64,000 bases of DNA from Ceratotherium simum simum (Eukaryota > Chordata > Mammalia > Perissodactyla > Rhinocerotidae). Position numbers and translations under genes: made by a program. Of this stretch, positions 11,340 through 22,760 are shown piece by piece. The stretch covers positions 5,788,058 to 5,852,057 of the forward strand of contig NW_004454225.1 of assembly GCF_000283155.1 (NCBI RefSeq). Reading direction: 5' to 3'. The stretch's first letter is position 1, and every line of letters begins with the position of its first letter. The notes beneath the pieces are model-generated. The model had not been told where the DNA came from. It saw only the letters and a program-made list of their open reading frames with translations, and made no database searches.

Positions 11340-12118
11340 TCTCTTCCTCACACCAGCCAGAATAATCATTGTAAAATGCTGATCTCCTCACGTTACTTCC
11401 TTGCTTTAAAAACTCCAACTGCTTCCTATTGCCCTTAGAATCAAGACCCAAGTCCTCACTGGTGTCACGAGGCCGTGTCGGGCGGGCCGTGCCTGCTTCT
11501 CCAGCTGTCTTCCTCTCGCGGGTTCTCCAGGCCTCGGCCACACTGGTCCTTGGCAGTCCCTCGGATGTGGCCTTCCCACATGGAAGCTTTTCTTCCATAC
11601 GCTGTAGCCCTCTGCCTAGACCACCCAGTCTTCTCCCCGCTCTGCCGAATGAACCCCTCTCATTCCAAGGGTCCGCAGTTCTCCAACTTGAGTGTCCATC
11701 AGATGCCCGAGGGCTTGTTAGAAACAGACTGTGGGGCCCCAGTTCTAGATCCTGAGCCTAGAACTAGACCCTGGGTGGGGATGGGGCCCGAGAATTTGCC
11801 TCACTGACAAGATCCCAGGTGATGCTGATGCTGAGAACCGCTGCCACAGATCTCAGTTCCCACGTCACTTCGTCAGGGAACCTTCCTTGACACCCCACGC
11901 TATGCCACAACAACCTCTGTTGTCCTTCACAGCCCCTAGCCCAATTTGTAACAATGTATCTATTTGTATGAGTATTCAATTAATGCTTGATTCTCAGTAG
12001 ATTTTAAATTCCATAAAAGCAAGAGCCGGGTTAATTTGTGTCATCACTACACCCCCAGATCCTAGGCCAGGGGCTAGTGTTCGGAGGTATTCAAACTTAC
12101 TGAGTGAATGAATGAATT
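11340..12118 (+). mobile_element. L2 LINE 3' end, split by MER5A
   Basis: Sense L2 text before and after an inserted MITE: 'aactgcttcctattgcccttagaatcaa' before, and 'caatttgtaacaatgtatctatttg' then 'ctgagtgaatgaatgaa' after. The two halves join in register, so the MER5A inserted into an existing L2. Confidence 0.85.
11672..11844 (+). mobile_element. MER5A hAT MITE inside L2
   Basis: Begins 'cgcagttctccaacttgagtg' and contains 'gggcttgttagaaacagactg'. It ends 'caggtgatgctgatgctgagaaccgctg', matching both MER5A termini in the plus orientation. Confidence 0.88.
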
Positions 12119-12249
12119 TGCTTCCACTCCTGTAAGTCCTGTAAGTTAGGACAGAAATGCCTGCCTTCGGCCTCTGGCCCTCTTTCTAAGCAGTCAGCAC
12201 GTACTGTCAATTTTACTTGGAGAAAACCTCTTAAATATATTCCCTGTCC

Positions 12250-12985
12250 CTCTCCATCCCTAATGTCACTGCCCCTGCTCACCCTCACTCATCTGGATTA
12301 CAGAAATAGCCTCTTAAATCGCTTCCAGGTCTCCAACATCTCCCTCTAATCCATCTTCCTCTGTCACCAGGATTTACATCTTTCTAAAGCATAGATATAG
12401 TTATGTTACTCCCTGGCTTCAAAACGTTCAATGCAAAATTATACATGTGTTAAAATTTCATAGGACTATGCACCGAGAAAAAAATGAGTGCTTGTCAAAA
12501 TCGGTGAAATCTGAATAAAGTCGGTAGTTTAGTTACTAGCACCGTACCATTGATAATTGTATTATGGTTATTCTGTAAAACGTTATCACCGTGGGGGAAG
12601 CCAGGGGCACACAGGAACTCTCTCTACTGATTCTGCAATTTTTTTGTGAATCTGAAATTATTTTTTTTTTTAAGTTTTAAAAAATGCAATACTTCTCCAG
12701 GGCTGAGAGACTGAAGTCAAACTCCTAACGTGGGTATAAGATCATTCACATCACTAATAACCTGGCCCCGGGGCAACTCTTCCAGATCCCATATTTCCAT
12801 GCGTGCTGCATTTTTACACAGCGCTCCGAATATACCATGTAGTTCCTCACCTCTGAGTTTTGGTTCATGCTTTTGCTAGAATTTCCTTCCTCCTTTTCCA
12901 CCTGGCACACTTCAATTCATCCTTCAAGATTGAGGGGAGAGCCCCCTCCTTCATGAGGCCTTCCTATCCTTCTTAAACAAAACCA
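12250..12985 (+). mobile_element. L2 LINE 3' region, split by an L1 3' end
   Basis: The left half reads 'catctttctaaagcatagatatag' and 'actccctggcttcaaaacg'. The right half resumes with 'taataacctggccccggggcaactc' and 'tcaattcatccttcaagattg'. These are consecutive parts of the L2 3' region with a foreign L1 segment between them. Confidence 0.75.
12432..12690 (+). mobile_element. L1M-type 3' end inserted in L2
   Basis: Contains 'ggtgaaatctgaataaagtc', 'gataattgtattatggttat' and 'aggaactctctctactg', followed by a T/A-rich tail. The word 'aatgcaa' lies at both flanks, a plausible target-site duplication. Confidence 0.7.
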
Positions 12986-15305
12986 ATTGTGCCTTTACAG
13001 AGACCCGGGTCTTGTAGTTTTGTTTTGCCAATTGTTTTGTTTAATATAGAAAAGGACCAAAAGGTCAAAGGTACCCGTAATTCCATTACTTTGCCTGGGG
13101 GTAGTGGGGAGGGGGGACATAAAGTATAAAGTAAAAGTATGAATACCTCCCAGTCCATCCCTCCAGTCCTACTTCAATTTTCACTTTGATTCTCTGCTTC
13201 CAGACTTTTCTCTTGTCTGTTGATCTGTGGCCCCTGCTAGTTAGCCAGCCCCTCAGTGGAGAGGATCGGCCGCACCCATCTTTCTACACTCAGCCCTACC
13301 GCAGGCCCGGCCCAGGAAGCACTCCATTAATCTTTGTTCTTGATGGCACAGCTATCAACACCTGATACTGCAAGGGCAAGACGTTTGGGCTAATCTTACC
13401 CTTGATTTTGAAAGCTCAACACTGTTCTCAGTACGAGCAAGGCACTGTGATGAGTTCTCTAGGTCATCCCTGGCTTTCCATCGTCCTCAGTGTAGGTGTT
13501 CTAAATAAAGAGAATTCTCAGACACTGACGAATATGATTATTTCAGAACTCGGTAAGGTAGAAATCAGCAAGGTTTATAAAACCAATGACCCCCAAACAA
13601 GTACCAAGTCACAGGCCATCAAATACACTGCTTAACCACAGGCAGAAACACAATTAGGAGGCGATTTTACTGATATATTTGTTTATTTGCCAGATAAGTA
13701 TTGCTGTCCAGTTTTAAACAGATGCTATTTATATCAGAATCATAACAAAAGTGCCATCCATCTGCCTTGGCATCCAGAGAAAACATAACTCAACACAAGA
13801 GTAAAAACTGTGCACAGCCACACAGAAATGGCATCAGAAGCAAAAACTGTTGGAACTGGTATCATGGGGGGAAATTATCACTTGACTAAATTGGAAAAAG
13901 TTGCAAGCAACACAAAAGATTGTGACAGTTAAATCCAAATACTTCAGAAAAATCTTCTCCTTGTCTATCCTGATATCAAATGGATGTTTTGTTACACTTT
14001 GGGACACATACACTGCAAAGTTCCCTTTTTAGCCTTCCCTACACTCAGTCGTTTACTGAGCATCTACACTTGGACAGTGGAAAAAATAACAGATCTGGAG
14101 TCAAGAAGACAGAGTCAAATTGGTTCCACTACCTACTGTGCAAACTGGCAATGAGGGGCAAAGAGCCCCTTCCCTCATTTGCAAAATGGAAATAATATTT
14201 CTCTTTAAAGCAAGTATTCTTCATCTGGAATCTAGGGATGAGGTCCATGTGTGTGCTCTTGTAGATCTTCAAACTCTCTGAGATTAAATGCAAGAGTGAG
14301 TGTGAGATGATTTTTCTAAAGAGAGGATACATTGTTTTCACCAGCTTCTCAAGGAGCAAGTGACACAAAGCAGTTAAGCGCCACACCCTAAAGGCTCAGG
14401 AAAGATCCTAGATAATGTATCCCTAGAGCCTGACACACAATAGGCTGTGATCACTATTTGGTAGCTGCTTAGGTCCTGGGAATGTACAGAAAGATAAACC
14501 AGAGCCCAGGGCAGAGGGCAGGCAGGGAGTTACAGTGTAAGGTGTCGAGTGTCGTCTCAGCGCTTTACAGCACCACAAAGGAGGGCAAAACAAAGTCAGT
14601 CCTGAAATCCCCAAGAGGAGAAAGCGACAGGGCAGAGGCAGCAGGCGTATCAGAACAGTGACACGACCATCACCGCAGTGTCCTCGATGCAAAGGCAGGG
14701 CTTAGCTTAGGGCAGGGGCTCAGCGAATAACTGTTAAGTAAAGAAGCAGAAAAATGACTGGAACCAACCCAGGGGACAGGATCACACCATTTACAAACCC
14801 CCGGGGGAAAAACAAAATTCAGAAGGTGTTACTGAAAACTTTTACTATTCAAAATTCTTCACCTCAAATATTCCATACAAATGCAAGAGTCCACATCCTC
14901 TCCCTAAATAGTGAGGACACTGAACCTAGACCTTTGTCACTTAGTAGTAATCAAGCCCTCTCCAGGCTTTGTGATGAAGACTTAGGTGTTGAAAAAGCTT
15001 TAGTTTTCCGGAGGAATTAAAATGCCTTATCTGCCTGGACAAAATGAATTCAATTTCCTTTTTTCTTTTCTTTTTTAATTTTCTTTATCCTTGAGTTCAA
15101 GAGGCTCACAGATAAATGTGCAGCCCAACTGTAGGAACCATTACGAACGATCTGAGTATTCTCTTTCCTCCTGATGTTACTGTCCTATTCTATCTGTATA
15201 TTTCAGGATCCTGACTGATATGTTTCTATTTTACCGTATTGTTGGTATTCTTACAAGTCACGTCAAAGTCTTAGTGGGACTTAGCAGAGTACATACCTAT
15301 TGGAG
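12986..15305. other. gene-free stretch, probable first intron of the minus-strand gene
   Basis: Mostly AT-rich unique sequence. Open frames of 60-89 codons occur on both strands without splice sites or codon bias. No RNA gene was recognised. Confidence 0.4.
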
Positions 15306-15309
15306 AGCA

Positions 15310-15545
15310 CTACAGCACGAGGCAAGAACACAGGTTCTATTATCAGGTGGTCCTACAGTAGAAGCCACCCTCTACCATTCACCTGCTCTGTGGTCCCTTG
15401 ACTTCTCCACGTCCCTGGTGCCTCATCTGTAAAATGGGAACAGTAACCGTACTTCTTCATAAGCAGGCGACAAGGACTAAATTAAAAAATGTATGTGAGG
15501 CCCCAAACTGTGCCTGGAAGATAGTAACTGCCCAACAGGTATTGC
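15310..15545 (+). mobile_element. MIR SINE
   Basis: Sense MIR body with 'cttgacttctccacgtccctgg', 'cctcatctgtaaaatggga' and 'gtgcctggaagatagtaact'. Confidence 0.75.
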
Positions 15546-16334
15546 ACAGGAGCAGCAGTAGTAATAGTAGCAGAAGTAGAAGTAGTAAAACTACAGACAA
15601 ACAGATGGAGAGAGAAATAACAATGGCACCTGGAACAAAGCAAACAAAATAAACCAGCAGTGTATGGTCAAAACCAAGAGAAAATGCAGTGGGAAACGAA
15701 GCTCTTCAGTCCCAGAAGTGTATCCTATTCGTATGTTATCTCTAGTCACAGAGTTTTCTCAAACATACCCCTTCCCTTTACATCTTTTCCAAAGGGTGTG
15801 GATATCCTGGATAGCACTGTGTTGCAAATGAATTAATATTTAAATATTACAAGAATCCAATCTATATAGTTGTGCAAGCCTAGATTTGGGGTATTTTTAG
15901 ATAAATATACTTTACAAAAAGGTCAGCTCACTTGTGGTATTTAAAGGAAGAAAGTGATTGTTAGCTTCTTGTCTCACTCACGATTCCTCACCTATATTAT
16001 ACAGCTTATTTTTCAATCCTGGCAGGGGAAGGAGTCATCCAAGAAACCTTCAGTGACTTTCACCATCTACTAACCCTAAACAGTCACTCTGGATACACAC
16101 CTGCAAAGAAGCTTTATTAAAGCAATGGTCTTGTTAACAGCCAGTGGCCTCCCAGTACATTCCTGCTCTGGGCGGGCACCAGACTACTGAACATCCTCCT
16201 GGAGCTGGTTCTGTCTCCATGTGCCAGTCACCTGTAGGAGTCACAGTGCTGTCGAGCTCTCTGCATGGGGAAGAGGTGGGTGGCTGGAAAAGAGCAGGAA
16301 AAAGGCAGGCAACATTGGGAGAGCACATCTAAAG

Positions 16335-16500
16335 TCTCAGGTAAGCATTCCTTGACAAATATCTATGAGCGCCCACCACGAGCCAAGCACTAAACTGAAG
16401 GTGGAGGGAAAGGGAACGCGCAGATAACTAAAAGAATACTCTTGCCCTCCAGAAGCCTGCAATAAGGTTGAGCAGGAAACAAATATGTTTACAGATAATC
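16335..16500 (-). mobile_element. MIR/L2-type old repeat (antisense)
   Basis: The order 'gacaaatatctatgagcgcccac', 'gccaagcactaaactg', 'cttgccctccagaagcc' follows the antisense 'tattgagcacctactatgtgcca' repeat class. The family is not certain. Confidence 0.5.
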
Positions 16501-16924
16501 AAAGGGCCCAGGCCTGATTCACTTCCGAATCCCCAGAACTCAGCCAAGTAAACGTTTGTTGAATTGAAAACAATGGATAAAAGAAAGAGATGAAGTAAGT
16601 GCAGTATGTGAAAGTCGACATTTTTTTTTGCAGCATTTCCGTAAGTTCACCCATTTAGGGGCACATACAACTTGAGAAACACTATTAAATTACTCTTCTT
16701 GAAAGTGAAGTAAGGATCCTCTTAACAGTGCCAAGGCATCCTGACCGGCAAAGATCTTCAGGAGAGAAGGAAAAGGAAGAATAGGGGTGATTTAGCCTAA
16801 GGTCTCAAAAAAGCTCTGTTCACTCAAACATTTCGCAAAGTGCTTCCAAACGAAATTTCTGAGGGAGGCAGGGATAACTGTGCACAGTCTGGGGAAGAAG
16901 AATGTCCTAGAGAGACCAGAGGTT

Positions 16925-17110
16925 CTGACATGAGACAGAAGTGCTTAGTTTGAATTCTAGCTCTGCAACTCCCTCCTTGTGTGATTCTGGACAATCCCCT
17001 TCACCCCACGGGGCTCAAGTCCTCACCTACAAGGTGGAGTTAATGATGGTAGTCAAAGGATTGCTGTGGGGACAAACGAAATAAGCGACATGAAACATTT
17101 TGTAAATTGG
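16925..17110 (+). mobile_element. MIR SINE
   Basis: Sense MIR text: 'tttgaattctagctctgcaactc', 'tgtgtgattctggacaatcc' and a decayed 'cacctacaaggtggag' core. It abuts the CpG island. Confidence 0.7.
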
Positions 17111-17484
17111 AGCGATTGAAGGCATTAGCACACAACGTGTCCCATGTGACCGTCATAGATGCAGAGAGGAAGATGCCACCACCGTCCACGTTGTTTATGG
17201 TCTGTCTTCCCCAAACATCACTTAAGCCCTGTGGCACCAAGACCGTACCCTCCACCGCAGGAGCCCCGGAGTCGACAAGGGCGCTCCACACACACACACA
17301 CCCGTGTCGAATGAGTAAGCGAGTCACAGGCCTAAGCACGGGAGACGAGGCGGGGCTCCGCGTGCCGGGGGTGGGCAGCAGCCGTCTCGGGGCTGCAGGA
17401 CCCTGAGCTGCCCGCCCCCCTGGGCCCTTCGTCGCCCCTTCGGCTCACGCGCGGGGTCCGGGCGCTGAGGCCGCGCCGCCTTAC

Positions 17485-17600
17485 CGGGGACCCTTCTCGA
17501 TTCTCCGCCTCGCGGGGCCACACCTGCGCGCGGACCCCACGCCGCTCGGCCGCAGAGGCCCAGCCCACTCGGCGTCTCTAGGACGCTGTTGCCCGAGCGA
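17485..17600 (-). other. candidate non-coding first exon of the minus-strand gene
   Basis: On the minus strand the sequence reads into CCCCG|GTAAGG, a strong donor, at 17485/17484. The start is set only roughly, about 60-100 bp downstream of the minus-strand CCAAT boxes. No ATG-led frame continues in an obvious way, so it is probably 5' UTR spliced to the exon at 11049-10943. Confidence 0.5.
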
Positions 17601-17601
17601 C
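17588..17601. promoter_or_regulatory. X-box-like RFX site
   Basis: GTTGCCCGAGCGAC fits the RFX X-box (GTNRCC, one to three spacer bases, RGYAAC) with one mismatch in the right half. RFX factors drive ciliary genes, which would suit EFCAB6. Confidence 0.45.
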
Positions 17602-17615
17602 GACGACACTCGCTG

Positions 17616-17663
17616 ATTGGAGAATGAGTCTCCGCACCCGGCAAGAAGCGGAGCTCCGATTGG
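17616..17663 (-). promoter_or_regulatory. paired CCAAT boxes (NF-Y)
   Basis: The plus strand carries ATTGG at 17616-17620 and 17659-17663, that is CCAAT on the minus strand, 43 bp apart. This spacing, close to four helical turns, is common at NF-Y promoters. Confidence 0.6.
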
Positions 17664-17735
17664 CCAACGCGACTACAGACCTGGGGCGGGAGGGGCGTGG
17701 CCAGGCCGGTCCGGTGGCTCCGCCCCCTAAGGAGA

Positions 17736-17752
17736 GACTTCCGCCGGAAGTC
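17736..17752. promoter_or_regulatory. palindromic ETS/GABP site
   Basis: GACTTCCG-C-CGGAAGTC is a perfect inverted repeat around one base. Each half is a CCGGAAGT-type ETS core, the tandem-inverted form typical of GABP-regulated CpG promoters. Confidence 0.65.
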
Positions 17753-18224
17753 CTCTCCCGGGGCGCGGGAACCCAGCGACGGGCGTCTTGGAAGCGGATT
17801 ATGTTACGTGGCCTTCGCGCGAGCCGGCGGTGGGACTGGTCCCGCCGAGCCGCGTGGAGCCGGGTGGCCTGGGGGAAGCCAGTGCCCTCTTGAGAAGCAG
17901 ACTCCTCACTTGTAAAAACCACGCGTCCCCTCGGGGCCTGGTGGCAGGATGGAGGGAGGAGTGTGTCTAAAGCCCGACCACGTGCCGCGCGCTTCCACAA
18001 TGTTAGCACTTAACTGCACTTGCGATTGTCGCATTAATTGGCGTGTCTGGTTGTGTCCTGCTGGCCTCCTCCAGGAGACTAGACCCCTGGGGAGGCGGGA
18101 CAGCTTGCTTCGCCCACTGGTGGGCTGGCACTGAGACGGATAGTTGGGTAGATAGTCACCAAATGAGCCAGTTCTCATCCACACTCACAGGCTGAGTGGA
18201 AGCTCAATGAGTCACCTTGGTAAC

Positions 18225-18480
18225 AATGGCAATAGTTGTCGCTGACCCTTAGGGAGCGCTTCCCTTTGCCAGGCACTCATCTCAGTACTTTACTCAACAT
18301 TTAATCTTCGTTTATCTTCACAACAGCCCTAGGAGGAGGGTGCTATGATTATTCCCATTTTACAGATAGGAGACTGAGGCACAGGGTATTTTGTCCAATG
18401 ACACACAGCTAGTCAGTGGCAGAACCAGAATTAGTACCCAGGAAGGCTAGGTTCCTCCTCCATGCTCTTAATCACCCTGC
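18225..18480 (-). mobile_element. MIR SINE (antisense)
   Basis: Clear antisense MIR: 'cacaacagccctaggaggagg', 'cccattttacagataggagactg' and 'acacacagctagtcagtggcag'. Confidence 0.85.
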
Positions 18481-18904
18481 TGTACACACACTTGTGGGAC
18501 AGAAATAGTGACCCAGTCGGGCAGCCTTGAAGTCCCTCCACACAATAAGTTACAGGGTGCCCTGCTGGGTGCTATGGCAATGGGTGTTTCATGGTCTCTG
18601 CTTGGCAATCGGACTATACAGCACTGGTTTCCTACTCACCAGGAAAGTGATTTCCTATCTTTCCTCTCTCAGACCTTCCAAATCCTTTACCTCCTCACCT
18701 GAGTGAACAACCTCACCTCAGATCTCGTTGAGAAAGGGAATCCATAAGAACGGAACACACTGTTGTCTCACAACCATCTTGACACCCATCTCTCCTTTTG
18801 CTCTTGTTCCAAGAGGTGAAGTGTTGCTTTTCACAGAAGCCAGTCCCTCCACTTGTGTCCTAAATCCCATCCCCATTTGCCTTCTCTTGGACTTCATTGC
18901 TTGG
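18481..18904. other. gene-free stretch
   Basis: Unique sequence with no supported exon. Frames at 18508-18702 and 18728-19093 run into the adjacent transposon. Confidence 0.4.
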
Positions 18905-19425
18905 GTCAGCAGTTCTCAAAGTGTGGTCTGGGAACCCCTGGGTGTCCTGAGACCCTTTCAGAGAGTCCATAATTGTCAAAACTATTTTCATAGTAATGCT
19001 AAGATGTTACTTGCCTTTTCATTCTTATTTTCTCATGAGTGTACAGTGGGGCTTTCCAGAAGCTACATGAAGTGTGATATTGCAACAGATTGAATGCAAA
19101 AGAAGATAGGAGAATCCAACTGTCTTCTATGAAGCCAGACATTAAAGACATTTGCAAAAATATATAATTGCCTTCTCACTAACTTTATTTTGTTTTGGAA
19201 AGCATAATAATTTTGCATAAAAATGTTAATCTATAATGGGTTTATTATTATTTTGGATGAATTAGTAAACAAATATTTAAAAATGGTATCAGTTTTACTT
19301 TCTAATGTGGTAAATATTCTAAATATAATCCACAAAAACAAAAGCTCTTTGGGATCCTCAATACTTCTCAAGATTGTAAATGGATCCTGAGGCCAAAAAC
19401 TTTGGCCTTGAGACCAAAAGGACTT
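18905..19425. mobile_element. hAT-type DNA transposon, decayed
   Basis: The left end reads 'cagcagttctcaaagtgtgg' followed by 'gggtgtcctgagaccctttcag'. The right part mirrors it with 'tttgggatcctcaatacttctc' and 'ggatcctgaggccaaaaac'. The inverted ends with an AT-rich middle fit a non-autonomous hAT element. I could not fix the family name or a clean 8-bp target duplication. Confidence 0.65.
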
Positions 19426-19465
19426 AGGTTATTGCCTCTTTGTCATAATAGCCAACAATTTCATT

Positions 19466-19537
19466 CCCTTCCCATCCCCTTCTCTCTCTCTCACTCACTC
19501 TCTTTCCCTCTCTCCTTCCCTCTCTCCTTCCCTCTCG
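19466..19537. repeat. pyrimidine-rich (TC)n tract
   Basis: Runs of tctctc, ttcccc and ctccttccc on the plus strand. Confidence 0.85.
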
Positions 19538-19639
19538 AAACATGCTCTAGTATCTCATATCTTTAAAAAAAAGATTCTTTTCTAGTTCCCACCCCATTTC
19601 CCTGCTCCTCTTTAATCCACTTCTCAGTAGAGTTGTCTG

Positions 19640-20110
19640 TATGTGCTGTCTCTCTTTCAGTTACCATTCAGTCTTACCAGAGGTGTGGCTCTATTATTCT
19701 CTGGTACTTGCTCACTTTTCATAAATATTTCTATACTTGACTTGACTTTACTTGACCTCTCAGTAGCATTCAACCCAGTTGATCACTCCTTCCTACCTGA
19801 AACTCACTCTTATCGGCTTCTGTAATACCATACAGTCTTGGGTTTATCCTAAATCACCAACTACTCGATTCTCAGGCCCCACTGGTGACTTTCCCCCTCT
19901 GTATGGCCTTTGGATGTTAGAGTCGTCCCTCTGACTCTGACCTGTGCCATGCTCTTATACTTATGGCCAGCCTTGACCCCTCCACTGCTATGTATCGGAC
20001 ACCACTCAGACTTTAGCCATCCACATAGCCCTTGATCCGACAACCTCCCTCACTCTGAACCACATCAATAAATGATACCACTCAAACTTGGCAACGTTGT
20101 TATCCCTTAA
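19640..20110 (+). mobile_element. L2 LINE ORF2 fragment (sense)
   Basis: Translation gives 'LLDLSVAFNPVDHSFLPET' near 19738-19804, matching the L2/CR1 reverse-transcriptase motif that normally reads about D-L-S-A-A-F-D-T-V-D-H. The catalytic aspartate after F is replaced by asparagine and the frame soon stops. It is a dead fragment. Confidence 0.75.
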
Positions 20111-20912
20111 TGATCATTGCCTTGTTCCCCACATCTGGTCCTCAGCAAGTCCTATTGATTCCAACTGTAGAATATGTACACTGTAATCTCATTCATCAAT
20201 TCTCTGCAGCCTCACCAGCACTCCCCTGCCTTATGTGGAGAAAATGTGGGCAGAGCCTTTATTGTTTTTCCGAGGGTAAGGTAAGGCAGGGTCAGCAGGC
20301 TTAGCATTAGCTAGTTTGAATAATTTCAGCAAGTCCTTTACCATCTGTAGGAACTGGCTAACCCTGGGAGGGGCAGCTGCTCCAGTGCTAGCAAGGCTCC
20401 AAGATGTCAAAGCATCAGGAAATACAGAAAATAAAAACCATGGGAAATACATGTTGTTTATCCGTTCATCTGTTGATGGGCCCTTGGTTCGTTTCCACCT
20501 TTTAGCTACTGTCAATAATGCTGCAACAAATGCTGGCGTGCAAGTATCTGAGTCCCTCTTTTCAATTCCTTTGGGTATATATCTAGGAGTGGAATTGCTG
20601 GGTCATGTAGTAATTCTAAGTTTAACTCTTTGAGGAATCTCTAAACTGTTTTCCATGATGGCTGCAGCATTTTACATTCCCACCAGCAATGTACAAGAGT
20701 GCTAATTTCTCCACATCCTCATCAACATTTGTTATTCTCTGGGTTAGGGTTTTATTGTTATTAAAGCCATCCTAGTAGTGTGAAGTGGTATCTCATTGTG
20801 GCTTTGATTTGCATTTCCCTAGTGACCAATGCTGGTGAGCTTCTTCTTGTCTTATTGGCCATTTGTATATCTTCTTTAGAGAAGTGTCTATTCAAGTCCT
20901 TTGCCTATTTTT

Positions 20913-21176
20913 TTGTTTTTGTTTTTTGTGGTTTTTTTTTTCAGTGAGGAAGATTAGCCCTGAGCTAACATCCATTGCCAATCTTCCTCTTTTTGCTGAG
21001 GAAGATTGGCCCTGGGCTAACATCTGTGCCCATCTTCCTCTACTTTATATGTGGGACATCTGCCACAGCATGGCTTGATAAGCGGTGCGTGGGTCCACGC
21101 CCATCCAAACCTGTGAACCCTGGGCCACCAAAGGGGAGCACAGGAACTTAACCACTTTGCCACCAGGCCGGCCCCA
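20913..21176 (-). mobile_element. ERE-type SINE (antisense) in L1
   Basis: The T-rich head, the doubled 'ctgagctaacat..' unit and the terminal 'caccaggccggcccc' match the perissodactyl SINE. The flanks 'cctttgcctattttt' (20898-20912) and 'cctttgtccattttt' (21177-21191) form an imperfect target-site duplication. Confidence 0.9.
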
Positions 21177-21735
21177 CCTTTGTCCATTTTTTAATTAGAT
21201 TATTGTCTTTTTGTTGAGTTGTGGGAGTTCTTTATATATTCTGGATACTAGACCCTTGTCAGCTATATGATTGGCAAATATTTCCTCCCATTCTGTGGGT
21301 TTTCTTTTTATTCTCGATAGTGTCTTTTGATGTGCAAAAGTCTGTAATTGTAATAAAGTGTATCAATTTTTAAAATTCCTTTTCTAATTGTGTGTTGCCA
21401 GGATATGGGAATACAATTGATCTTGTATATTGACTTTATATCCAGTGAGTTTCATTTATTAATTCAAATTATTAAGTTTCTTTTGTATTTTCCGATTACA
21501 CAATCTTGTGATCTGCAAATAATGAGTTTTATTTCTTCTTTTGTAATCCTTATATTTTGGATTTTTTCTTGACATATTGCACTGACTAGGGTCTCCAGCA
21601 TAGTGTTGAATAGTAGTGGTGATCACAGACATCTTTGTCTGATTTCCATGCTTTCAGTATTTCACAATGGAATATGCTGTTTGCTTTGGGGTTTTGTTTG
21701 TATGTAGGAACACTAGATTAAGAAAGTTTCCTTCT

Positions 21736-21947
21736 GGGCTGGCCCCGTGGCTTAGCGGTTAAGAGCGCACACTCCACTACTGGCGGCCCAGGTTTGGAAC
21801 CCCGGGCGCGCACCAACGCACTGCTTCTCCGGCCATGCTGAGGCCGCGTCCCACATACAGCAACTAGGAGGATGTGCAGCTATGACATACAACTATCCAC
21901 TGGGGCTTTGGGGGAAAAATAAATAAGTAAAATTAAAAAAAAAAAAA
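21736..21947 (+). mobile_element. ERE-type SINE (sense) with exact target-site duplication
   Basis: Begins 'gggctggccccgtggcttag' with a tRNA-like head, 'cggttaagagcgcacactcc', which carries the polymerase III A-box region. It ends in a poly(A) tail. The 15-bp direct repeat AGAAAGTTTCCTTCT lies at 21721-21735 and 21948-21962 and is identical on both sides, so the insertion is comparatively young. It is shorter than the other three copies because it lacks the doubled 'gctaacatctg' module, suggesting a different ERE subfamily. Confidence 0.95.
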
Positions 21948-22760
21948 AGAAAGTTTCCTTCTAGTCCTAGTTCACTAAGAATTTTTATTTTAAACAAGTG
22001 TTGAATTTTATGAAACTTTTTTCTACATTTATTGAAATGATCCTATAGTTTTTATCCTTTATCCTGTTAATGTGGTGAATCTTTTAATGTTGAAATTACT
22101 TTGAATTTCTGGGATAACTCTTTATTATGTTTACATATCACTGGATTAAATATACCAATATTTTATTTAGGATATTTGTCTATGTACTAGACACCCAGAG
22201 TTTTATTGGACACTCATAGCCATGCTCATTCATTTATATACTGCCTGTGGCTGCTGTATGGCAGAGTTGAGTAGTTGTAACAGAGACTGTGTGACCCACA
22301 AAGCTTAAAAGGTTTACTATCTAGACGTTTGCAAAAAAGAGTTTGCAATCTTTGGTCCTTTTCATGGGAGACATTGACCAGTAATTTCCCTTTTTTGTGA
22401 TGTCAGATTTTAATATTAAGGTTACCCTGGCCTCATAGAATAAGTTGGGAAGTGCTTCCACATTTTCAGTTCTCTCAGGGTTTGTATAACATTTGAGTGT
22501 TTTTTTTCTTTATGTTTGGGAAAATACACTGGTGAAGGTATTTGGCCCTGGAGTCTTCTTTGTGGGAGGTTTTTAATAATTGGTTCAAGTTCTATATTAG
22601 TTATAAACTATTCAGATAAGACTATTCAGATTTTCTATTTCTTCTTGTGTCTATTTTGATAAGTTGTGTTTCCAAAGAATTTGTCTACTTCATCTTAGTT
22701 GTCAAATTTACTGGCATAATATTGTTTATAATGTCCTCTTAGTACAGTGTCTGTTGGATC

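Larger units (their letters stand above)
17290..17920. promoter_or_regulatory. CpG-island promoter, probably bidirectional
   Basis: This is the only dense CpG cluster in the left half of the window. It contains GC boxes ('ggggcgggaggggcgtgg' near 17685 and 'ccgccccct' near 17720) and two inverted CCAAT boxes at 17616-17620 and 17659-17663. It also holds an ETS palindrome at 17736-17752 and an X-box-like site at 17588-17601. There is no TATA box in the usual place. A consensus donor on the minus strand leaves the island at 17485, so transcription to the left is supported. Rightward transcription is plausible but I found no equally good plus-strand donor. By human gene order this would be the EFCAB6 promoter. 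Confidence 0.7.
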
